A stretch of 42,292 nucleotides of DNA from Bryobacterales bacterium. Lineage in GTDB: Bacteria > Acidobacteriota > Terriglobia > Bryobacterales > Bryobacteraceae. The position numbers and the translations under genes are program-made. The notes beneath the pieces were generated by a model, which was given only the letters and a program-made list of their open reading frames with translations, did no database searches and was not told where the DNA came from. Positions 23,218 to 29,810 of the stretch are shown piece by piece (positions within the stretch are counted from its first letter, which is position 1; each line of letters opens with the position of its first letter). Where the stretch lies: contig PMOK01000240.1 of the NCBI GenBank assembly GCA_003162425.1, positions 1-42,292 on the forward strand, in the 5' to 3' direction.

Positions 23218-23480
23218 GCCGGAAGCTGGTAGGCGATCTTCAGGGCGACGAGCTGACGCGCGCGCCCAAGGGTTTCGATCCCCAGCATCCCGCGCTCGAT
23301 CTCATCAAGAAGAAGGATTGGATACTCGACGTATCGCTGGATCCGTCCTTGGCGACCACTCCCAAGCTCTACGGCGAGATCCTGGATCGCTTCCGCGCCA
23401 TCGCCCCCTTCATCGAATTCCTGAATCGTCCGCTGGCCGGCCGCAAGCCGCCCCGGGAGCCGATCGAAGCTTATTTTTGA
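23218..23480 (+). pseudogene. Detached 3' end of a DUF2461 gene
   Basis: 87 codons matching the last 87 of the gene at 20727-21428, in frame to TGA, about 94% identical in DNA (16 differences, half silent). There is no start codon, ribosome site or N-terminal domain, so it is not a gene by itself. If the island supplied a new 3' end, this would be the original chromosomal end. The frame is intact, so it separated recently or the difference came with the incoming copy. Confidence 0.88.
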
Positions 23481-23493
23481 ACGGCGGGAAGCA

Positions 23494-23530
23494 GCCAGAA
23501 TCCAGAAGCCAGAATTCAGGAGTCAGAAGG
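23494..23530. repeat. Degenerate CCAGAAT array
   Basis: Three heptamers (ccagaat, ccagaag, ccagaat) and weaker copies (tcaggag, tcagaag) follow the DUF2461 fragment. An imperfect stem (GGAATGCGC around ttc) at 23532-23556 lies just 3' of the transporter stop on the minus strand and might end its transcript. Confidence 0.6.
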
Positions 23531-23559
23531 AGGAATGCGCTTCGCGCTTTCGTTCCTTA

Positions 23560-24771
23560 CTATGGTGGAAGTGTTTGAATCCAGATTGCGCCCAACAGGA
23601 TGGTCAGGATCGCTAGTGGCGCGCCCACGCGGAAGTACTCCCAGAATCCAATGGTGACTTTGCGGCGCGCCTGTTGAATGACGATCAGATTGGCAACCGA
23701 TCCCAACACCGTCAGGTTTCCCGCCAGGGTTGACGACATGGCCAGCGTCAGCCAGGCCCGTGTAGGGTTCGCCAGATGAGCGGCGAACGGCTTAAACACC
23801 AAAACCGCCGGAACATTGCTCACCAAGTTGGATAACACCGCGGAGAAGGCGCTCAGCAGGAAGACATTGTCCAGATGGATTTGTCCCGCGAAGGCGGCCA
23901 GGTCTTTTTCGAGTGATGTTTTCTCGACTCCGGCGATGACGACGAACAGGCCCACAAACATCACCAGCAGGCTCCAGTCGATGCGGCGATAAACGTTTTC
24001 CGGATTCACGCGGCGGGTGATGAGGAGCAGGGCTGCAGCCACAACGGCTACTTTGGGAACCGGCCATCCGGCAAAGAACATGACGATCATGGCGAGCGAA
24101 GCGAGGATGGCTTTCCACATCAGCCAGCGATCCACGCGCACGGAACGCTTTTCCACGTTGACGCGCGCGCGCGATGTAAACTCTGAGCGGTAAGCCAGGA
24201 AAATGACGAGCACCGTCAGAACCAGCCCAGCCAGCGCGATGGGAGCGAGCGAGGCAAGAAACTGGCGGTAGGGAATGCCGGAAAAACTTCCGATCATCAT
24301 ATTCTGAGGATTGCCGGTGATGGTGGCGACGCTGCCGATATTGGAGGCCATCGCCACAGCCAGCAGATAAGGCACCGGATTGCGGCGCACTGTTTCGGTG
24401 ATCTCCAGGACCAGCGGAGTCAGCACCAGGCACATGGTGTCGTTAACGAAGAAGGCGGAAAAGAAACCGGCGATCCCCACGATTGCGATCAAGAGCAAAA
24501 CGGGGCGGTGGGCATGCTCCACCACACGCTCCGCCACTAGCGAAAAGAAGCCAGAGAGCTGTAGATTCGCGACTACGATCATCATTCCGAAGAGCAGAAT
24601 GATGGTGTCGAAATTGATGGCCTGCTGCGCTTGGGCCAACGTGAGAGCGTTCACTCCAACCATCAGGCTGGCGCCTATGATGGCCGCGCCAGTGCGGTCT
24701 ACGCGAAAGCCGGGTAACCGGCCGATGGCCAGGACCAGGTAGGTGAGGGCGAAGATGAGGATGGCGGGCAG
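23560..24771 (-). CDS. ArsB/YbiR-like anion transporter (IT superfamily)
   Basis: About 11-12 TM helices. Landmarks are FFSAFFVNDTMCLVLTPLVL, AMASNIGSVATITGNPQNMM, WSLLVMFVGLFVVIAGVEK and NLVSNVPAVLVFKP, as in the ArsB/NhaD/YbiR group. Substrate unknown; no arsenic genes nearby. The first ATG is at 24663, but the 36 in-frame codons before it (LPAILIFALTYLVLAIGRLP, then GFRVDRTGAAIIGASL) are clearly family sequence and the first TM helix. The coordinates therefore start at the CTG at 24771, the only near-start codon before a GTTTCTC array. The real start codon may have been destroyed or may be CTG. Confidence 0.82.
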   Translation of the reverse strand: MPAILIFALTYLVLAIGRLPGFRVDRTGAAIIGASLMVGVNALTLAQAQQAINFDTIILLFGMMIVVANLQLSGFFSLVAERVVEHAHRPVLLLIAIVGIAGFFSAFFVNDTMCLVLTPLVLEITETVRRNPVPYLLAVAMASNIGSVATITGNPQNMMIGSFSGIPYRQFLASLAPIALAGLVLTVLVIFLAYRSEFTSRARVNVEKRSVRVDRWLMWKAILASLAMIVMFFAGWPVPKVAVVAAALLLITRRVNPENVYRRIDWSLLVMFVGLFVVIAGVEKTSLEKDLAAFAGQIHLDNVFLLSAFSAVLSNLVSNVPAVLVFKPFAAHLANPTRAWLTLAMSSTLAGNLTVLGSVANLIVIQQARRKVTIGFWEYFRVGAPLAILTILLGAIWIQTLPP

Positions 24772-24776
24772 TTTTC

Positions 24777-24807
24777 GTTTCTCGTTTCTCGTTTCTCGTT
24801 TCTCGTT
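24777..24807. repeat. Four-unit GTTTCTC array
   Basis: Four exact GTTTCTC units plus gtt, preceded by the near-unit gttttc. It lies in the divergent gap between the transporter (5' end at about 24771) and the propeller gene (24853) and touches the expected start codon of the transporter. It is the longest of the three GTTTCTC arrays. Confidence 0.8.
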
Positions 24808-24852
24808 CGCGCGCGGGTGCCAACGAGGAACCAGAAACCCTCTTCCGTTCCC

Positions 24853-27750
24853 ATGTTAAACTCGATTTCCGTGCATCGCCTTACTTACCTTTTGTTGACC
24901 GCGATTCCGCTGGCGGCTCAAACGTCCGTGGCGGACCTTTCCGGGCTGCGCTGGCGAATGATTGGACCGTTTCGTGGCGGACGCACCATCGCGGCTGCGG
25001 GCATCGCCTCCCAGCCTAATGTATTCTACGTTGCCGCCACGAATGGTGGAGTTTGGAAGACCGATGATATCGGGCGAACCTGGCATCCGCTGTTCGATGA
25101 CCAGCCTACCGGCTCAATCGGTGCAATCGCCATCGCACCGTCGGATCCGAACATTGTTTATGTAGGCAGTGGCGAGGGCGTGCAGCGGCCGGATCTTTCG
25201 GTGGGCGATGGAATTTATAAATCCACCGACGCGGTCAAAACCTGGCGGCATCTTGGACTGCGGGATGGACAACAAATTTCGGCGATTCTGGTGGACCCGC
25301 GCGATCCGAACCGCGTTTTCGTGGCCGTGCTTGGCCATCCGTATGGTCCCAATGTGGAGCGCGGCGTGTTTCGATCCACCGACGGCGGCGAAACGTGGCA
25401 GAAGGTGCTTTATAAGGATGAGAACACCGGCGCGGTAGATCTGGCATTCGATCCCACCAATCCCAACAATATTTACGCGGTTTTGTGGGCAGCGCGCCAG
25501 GGGCCTTGGGAGAACGGCGAATGGAGTGGTCCCGCGAGCGGGCTTTTTAAATCCACCGATGGGGGCAGCACCTGGCAGCAACTCACGGGTGGGCTTCCCA
25601 CTCCGGCGGAAGGGCTCGGACGGATTGGCATCGGGATCGCACCCTCGGATGCGAACCGCATGTACGCGCTGGTGGAATCGAAACCGAGCGCACTCTATCG
25701 CTCCGACGACGCGGGAACAACCTGGAAGCGCGTGAACATCGAGGAGCGCGTTTCCGGGCGCGGATCCGACTTTGCCTGCGTGCGCGTGGATCCCAAGAAC
25801 AAAGACGTCATCTACGTGGCGAACACTTCCACGTATCGCTCGTCGGACGCAGGGCAAACTTTCACGGCCATCAAAGGCGCACCCGGCGGCGACGATTATC
25901 ACACCATCTGGATCAATCCCGAGCATCCCGAAATCATCCTGCTGGCCAGCGATCAAGGCGCGACCATCACAGTGAACGGTGGGGCCACCTGGAGCTCCTG
26001 GTATAACCAGCCGACCGCGCAGTTCTACCATGTGATCACCGACAACCAGTTTCCGTATTGGGTTTATGGCGGCCAACAGGAGAGCGGCTCCGCCGGAGTT
26101 GCCAGCCGCAGCGATTACGGCGAGATCACTTTTCGGGAATGGCATCCGGTGGGTGTCGAGGAATACGGATACGTCGCGCCCGACCCGCTCAATCCCAATA
26201 TCATTTATGGCGGCAAGGTTTCGCGCTTCGATCGGAGCACTGGGCAAGTTCAGCAAGTTGGGCCCGTAGTTCCCGGCTCGGGCGGCAAGTACCGCTTTGT
26301 GCGAACCATGCCGCTGCTGTTCTCGCCGGTGGATCCGCATGTGCTGTATCTTGGGTCGAACGTGCTCTTCAAGACCGTGAACGGAGGCCGCGGCTGGGAC
26401 GTCATCAGCCCGGATTTGACGCGCGAGACCTACGACATTCCGCCGAGCGTGGGCATTTATACGGAGGCGGCCCGCAAGCAGGCCACGCGCCGCGGTGTGA
26501 TCTATGCCATTGCGCCATCGCACAAAGACGTGAACGTGATCTGGGCTGGAACGGATGATGGGTTAATCCAGGTGACTCGCGATGGCGGAAAAACCTGGAG
26601 CAACATTACTCCGCGAGAGCTCACGCCATGGAGCAAGGTGTCCATGCTGGACGCCTCGCACTTCGACGATGTCACTGTGTACGCGGCTATCAATCGCATT
26701 CGGCTGGATGATCTGAAACCGCACATTTACCGGACGCACGATGGAGGCAAGACGTGGAAAGAGATTGTCAGTGGATTGCCGGACCAGCCCGTGAACACCG
26801 TGCGCGAGGATCCTGTACGAAAAGGGTTGCTCTACGCCGGAACGGAGCTGGCTGTTTATGTTTCCTTCGACGACGGCGACCACTGGCAGGCGCTAAAGCA
26901 GAACATGCCGCCGATTTCGATTCGCGATCTCGTCATTCATGAGAACGATCTGGTGGCTGGGACGCACGGCCGCGGCTTCTGGATTCTCGACGATATTTCA
27001 CCGTTACGGCAGACGAATGCGGAGACTGCCGCTGCTGATGCGCACCTATTTCGTCCCTCAATCGCTCTTCGCGTGCGGTGGAACAATGGCACCGATACGC
27101 CGCTTCCGCCTGAGGAGCCGGCTGGTCAGAATCCGCCGGATGGAGCTATTCTCTACTACAATCTGAAATCCACGGTATCGACGCCGGTGACGCTCGAGAT
27201 CTTCGATAACGCGAAGAAGCTAGTGCGCCGTTATGCGAGCGACGACAAAGCAGATCCCATCGATCCGGCGGTGAACGTGCCGACTTATTGGATCCGCCCG
27301 CCATCGATTCCGGCGACGACGGCTGGGCTGCATCGTTTCGTGTGGGACTTGTGTTATCCGCCTCCGGACGCCATCGATCACGATTATCCGATCTCGGCCA
27401 CTTATCGCGATACGCCGCGATCTCCGATGGGTGTGCTGGCGATGCCTGGCGAGTATTCGGTGAAGCTGACTGTCAATGGGAAGAGCTACACGCAACTTTT
27501 GACGGTAAAGATGGACCCGCGCGTGAAAACGCCGCTCGCCGGGTTGCAGCAGCAGTTCGCGCTGGCGCAGAAGATCGTCGGCATGATGCACCAAACTTTC
27601 GAAGCGTTGCAACAGGCTTCCACTGGGAAGGCTGAGCTGGAAGGGCGGAATCGAGCGCTGGCCGCGCTGCTGGCAATCGTGGAGGGAGCGGACACAGCGC
27701 CGACGGCGGCGATGGTGAGCGCGGTGGAGGAGATAGAGCGGAAGAATTAG
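24853..27750 (+). CDS. Secreted BNR/Asp-box beta-propeller protein (sortilin/VPS10-like)
   Basis: 965 residues. A signal peptide (MLNSISVHRLTYLLLTAIPLAAQ) is followed by two consecutive propellers with many Asp-box repeats of the S-x-D-x-G-x-T-W type: KTDDIGRTW, KSTDAVKTW, RSTDGGETW, KSTDGGSTW, RSDDAGTTW, RSSDAGQTF, TVNGGATW, TRDGGKTW, RTHDGGKTW and VSFDDGDHW. A C-terminal beta-sandwich segment follows from about residue 770 (TPVTLEIFDNAKKLVRRY, PGEYSVKLTVNGKSYTQLL) and a helical end. Similar proteins are annotated as glycosyl hydrolase/BNR proteins; no sialidase catalytic residues can be assigned, so enzyme function is doubtful. ATG 24853 starts the signal peptide; no Shine-Dalgarno is obvious. 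Confidence 0.9.
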   Translation: MLNSISVHRLTYLLLTAIPLAAQTSVADLSGLRWRMIGPFRGGRTIAAAGIASQPNVFYVAATNGGVWKTDDIGRTWHPLFDDQPTGSIGAIAIAPSDPNIVYVGSGEGVQRPDLSVGDGIYKSTDAVKTWRHLGLRDGQQISAILVDPRDPNRVFVAVLGHPYGPNVERGVFRSTDGGETWQKVLYKDENTGAVDLAFDPTNPNNIYAVLWAARQGPWENGEWSGPASGLFKSTDGGSTWQQLTGGLPTPAEGLGRIGIGIAPSDANRMYALVESKPSALYRSDDAGTTWKRVNIEERVSGRGSDFACVRVDPKNKDVIYVANTSTYRSSDAGQTFTAIKGAPGGDDYHTIWINPEHPEIILLASDQGATITVNGGATWSSWYNQPTAQFYHVITDNQFPYWVYGGQQESGSAGVASRSDYGEITFREWHPVGVEEYGYVAPDPLNPNIIYGGKVSRFDRSTGQVQQVGPVVPGSGGKYRFVRTMPLLFSPVDPHVLYLGSNVLFKTVNGGRGWDVISPDLTRETYDIPPSVGIYTEAARKQATRRGVIYAIAPSHKDVNVIWAGTDDGLIQVTRDGGKTWSNITPRELTPWSKVSMLDASHFDDVTVYAAINRIRLDDLKPHIYRTHDGGKTWKEIVSGLPDQPVNTVREDPVRKGLLYAGTELAVYVSFDDGDHWQALKQNMPPISIRDLVIHENDLVAGTHGRGFWILDDISPLRQTNAETAAADAHLFRPSIALRVRWNNGTDTPLPPEEPAGQNPPDGAILYYNLKSTVSTPVTLEIFDNAKKLVRRYASDDKADPIDPAVNVPTYWIRPPSIPATTAGLHRFVWDLCYPPPDAIDHDYPISATYRDTPRSPMGVLAMPGEYSVKLTVNGKSYTQLLTVKMDPRVKTPLAGLQQQFALAQKIVGMMHQTFEALQQASTGKAELEGRNRALAALLAIVEGADTAPTAAMVSAVEEIERKN

Positions 27751-27793
27751 GACAAGCCTCTGGCTTGTCCCTGGGCAAGCCGGAGGCTTACCC
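27750..27793. repeat. Tandem-hairpin element between convergent genes
   Basis: GGACAAGCC-tct-GGCTTGTCC (27750-27770) is a perfect 9-bp stem; GGGCAAGCC-gga-GGCTTACCC (27773-27793) has one mismatch. The element begins with the last base of the propeller stop codon and ends 2 bases before the stop of the convergent serine-hydrolase remnant, so it fills the space exactly and may be a bidirectional terminator. Confidence 0.8.
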
Positions 27794-27795
27794 TA

Positions 27796-28598
27796 CTACT
27801 TTTTCGGTTGGATCAACGGTGATTGGCTGAACAGGCGCTTCTGGCCGCCCGGAATTTGCCCGCTGCCAAGCTGGACGATCATCCACTTGGCCATGTCGGA
27901 AGCGCTGGAATTGATGGCTCCGGCGGGAGCTGTGTTATCGATCTGGGCCGCGGGGATCGGCTGCAGCTTGCCTTTGACTTCCGAATGCGGCGCGGCGACA
28001 TCCCCACCGGGCTGGAAATCGGCAACGCTGGTGTTGCTGTCGCTCATGCCCACTGGCGCAAAGATTCGCTCTCTGATGAAATCCTGCCACTGCTTCCCAG
28101 TGACCACTGGAATGATCTGGCCGGCCACCATGTAGAGCAGATTATCGTAGGCATATTTGCTACGGAAGCTCGACTCCGGCTTGATGTAGCGAAGCCGAGG
28201 CCGAGGCCGCTGCGATGCGTCAGCAGATCGCGGATGATCATTTCATGCGTGACGTACGGGTCGTACATCTGGAACCCAGGCAAGCGGTCCACCACGCGGT
28301 CGTCCCAACTGAGTTTGCCTTCATCCACTAGAATTCCGAGAGAAGCGGTGGTGAATGCCTTGGTATTCGAGCCGATCCCGAATAGCGTGTGCGAATCCAC
28401 GCTAGCGGTTTCGCCGAGCTTCCGCACGCCGTAGCCCTTCGCGAACACTACCTCGCCGTCATTCAACACGGCCACACCTACGCCGGGTACGTCGAAGGTC
28501 TTCATGGCTCGAAGGATGTAATCATCCAGATCGGCCAGCGCGGCGGGTTGGCAAAATGCGGGGAGAGTGAGAAAGAGCGCGAGCAGCGAACGCTTCAG
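27796..28598 (-). pseudogene. Serine hydrolase (class C beta-lactamase-like), frameshifted and truncated
   Basis: The 5' part (signal peptide SLLALFLTLPAFC, DVPGVGVAVLNDGEVVFAKG, the SxxK motif in GIGSNTKAFTTA, DLLTHRSGLGLG) is in one frame. Just after that, at about 28190-28210, the family sequence continues in another frame as RYIKPESSFRSKYAYDNLLY (with the YxN motif) and runs to PVGMSDSNTSVADF and beyond. About 20 residues normally found between these parts are missing, so a deletion with frameshift occurred inside a gaggcc-rich stretch. The C-terminus also ends early (QSPLIQPKK) right at the 27750-27793 element. The CTG at 28598 overlaps the fpg stop (CTGA), where an ATGA may once have stood. 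Confidence 0.8.
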
Positions 28599-29500
28599 CA
28601 GTTTTTGATTGTAAGCGACTCCAGTTCTTCCAGAGTCCTGGGCCAGTCCTCCCGCATGAGACGCGATAGAGCACGGTCGGCCAGCAGCTTTCCGCCGGTC
28701 TGGCAGTGGGCGCAGTAATTGGTTTCGTTCGACGCGTAGCGAATGCGCTGGACCATGGCGCCGCATCGGACGCAGGGTTGCTTGTACCGTCCGTGGACAG
28801 CCATTCCTTCGCGGAAGGCCGTTACCTTTTCAGGAAATCCACCGCCGGCTTCCGCGCGCAAGGCTTCTACCCAGCGGAGCAAGTTCGCGCGGATCGTATC
28901 GAAGAGCCGGCGGATCTGATCGGCGGTCAGCTTCTGAGTTAGAGCTACGGGCGACAGACCCGCTTCGAAGAGAATCTCGTCGGAGTAAGCATTGCCGATG
29001 CCGCTGAAGGTTCTAGGATCGGTGAGCGCGCGTTTCAGAGTGTGGTTTTCGGATGTAAGAGCGGTGGTGAAACTCGCGAGGTCCGCATTGAGGACTTCCA
29101 GGCCGCCCGGATCTAACCCGCGGAGCCCTGCCTCGCCAGCCACCAGATGCAGCGACGCACGCTTCTTCGATCCCGCCTCAGTGAGAAGAAGGCTGCCATT
29201 CGGAAAATCAAAAGCGGCGAGACCGCGCGGCCTCGACACCTTGACGCCGCGGGCGCGCCAATGGAGGCGTCCCGCGATCATGAGGTGCAGCACCAGCCAC
29301 AGGTCGTTGTCCAAGCCAATGGCGATTCGTTTGCCGATCCGCCGCAGCTCTCGGACGGTTTTTCCGTCGGCGCTCTGAAGCGGAGGGTCCGCTGTACGAA
29401 GTAGAAAGGGGCTAACCAATCTGATGCGTTCCAGTGTCTGCCCGAGGATGCGCTTTTCGAGCGCTTCTATGTAGACGACAATGTCGGGGAGTTCCGGCAC
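28595..29500 (-). CDS. Fpg/Nei-family DNA glycosylase
   Basis: 301 residues. It removes oxidised bases and nicks the abasic site. The N-terminus MPELPDIVVYIEAL supplies the catalytic Pro (after Met removal) and Glu. The helix-two-turn-helix segment is FSGIGNAYSDEILFEAGLSP and the C-terminal zinc finger is CVRCGAMVQ...YCAHCQTGGK (four Cys). LVLHLMIAGRLHW and the KK of AGSKKRASLHL fit the family. Whether it prefers Fpg (8-oxoG) or Nei substrates cannot be read; the finger lacks the common C-terminal RSTFYCPxCQ form. The gene lies between a 47-aa ORF and the decayed serine hydrolase on the same strand, forming a small operon. Confidence 0.92.
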   Translation of the reverse strand: MPELPDIVVYIEALEKRILGQTLERIRLVSPFLLRTADPPLQSADGKTVRELRRIGKRIAIGLDNDLWLVLHLMIAGRLHWRARGVKVSRPRGLAAFDFPNGSLLLTEAGSKKRASLHLVAGEAGLRGLDPGGLEVLNADLASFTTALTSENHTLKRALTDPRTFSGIGNAYSDEILFEAGLSPVALTQKLTADQIRRLFDTIRANLLRWVEALRAEAGGGFPEKVTAFREGMAVHGRYKQPCVRCGAMVQRIRYASNETNYCAHCQTGGKLLADRALSRLMREDWPRTLEELESLTIKNC

Positions 29501-29524
29501 TTGAACCTCAGAGGTGCAGCGCCA

Positions 29525-29668
29525 TCAGGTATCGCGGTCACGATCCTCTCGGATTAGAGGCGTGCTGTCTTCCATGGGAGGCATGGATGCAACCAGACGT
29601 TCCAATTCTTCGGCTGACTCACGCATCTTCTCGCGCCGTGCGTTCTCGTCGATATCTGGCTGCAACAT
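29525..29668 (-). CDS. Small acidic protein, 47 residues
   Basis: MLQPDIDENARREKMRESAE begins an amphipathic, very charged helix; the end is TPLIREDRDRDT. Coding potential is suggested by clean codon structure and GGAG close before the ATG (spacing is short, 2 bases). The C-terminal LIREDRxRD-like motif resembles the tails of VapB-type antitoxins, but no toxin gene is adjacent. It lies 24 bases upstream of fpg in the same direction. Function unknown. Confidence 0.5.
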   Translation of the reverse strand: MLQPDIDENARREKMRESAEELERLVASMPPMEDSTPLIREDRDRDT

Positions 29669-29711
29669 GACTCCATTATGCTACGCGAAGTGGACTGAGC
29701 ACGGGTCATTT

Positions 29712-29810
29712 GCGCCGGTGGGGCGGACCGCCTCTGGTGGAACTATGATTGATTCTGGAAGAGCGGGTCCTGGGGGACCCGCGCGGACCAGGGGGTCCGC
29801 CCCACGGCGC
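29712..29810. repeat. Palindromic element downstream of the third ADOP
   Basis: The left end 29712-29738 (GCGCCGGTGGGGCGGACC...) and right end 29787-29810 (...GGTCCGCCCCACGGCGC) are inverted repeats. Inside are GCGGGTCC-tggg-GGACCCGC (29763-29782) and GCGGACC-aggg-GGTCCGC near 29783-29800. The right end touches the ADOP stop codon (29812-29810), whose first base pairs belong to the element. Same general architecture as the other palindromes but a different core sequence. Confidence 0.75.

Larger units (their letters stand above)
21166..23480. mobile_element. Putative island in the 3' end of the DUF2461 gene
   Basis: A 1.8-kb segment (21429-23217) is bracketed by 261-base direct repeats of the DUF2461 3' end. 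It holds a toxin-antitoxin pair, a DUF3467-like gene and a divergent small ORF, and is AT-richer in places (26 of 60 G+C in 22201-22260; 40 of 60 in the neighbouring 21301-21360). The layout resembles elements that insert inside a gene and supply a replacement 3' end, as prophage e14 does in icd of E. coli. No integrase or transposase is present, so it is either a remnant, moved in trans, or arose by gene duplication and recombination. Confidence 0.6.

Noticed and set aside
21166..23480. Composite transposon
   Set aside because: The flanking repeats are gene fragments, not insertion sequences; no transposase or terminal inverted repeats were found.
24443..24823. 126-codon minus-strand ORF at the start of the transporter
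   Set aside because: It is a different frame from the transporter; it reads Arg/His-rich shadow sequence and the transporter frame there has conserved TM residues.
25114..26523. 469-codon minus-strand ORF opposite the propeller gene
   Set aside because: Antisense of an Asp-box-rich GC-biased gene; the codon structure belongs to the plus strand and the product is His/Arg-rich without motifs.
28044..28766. Full-length 240-aa protein from the serine hydrolase region
   Set aside because: The C-terminal part after LTHRSGLGLG is out of frame with the family sequence, and the N-terminal part lies inside fpg, so this frame does not describe a real protein.
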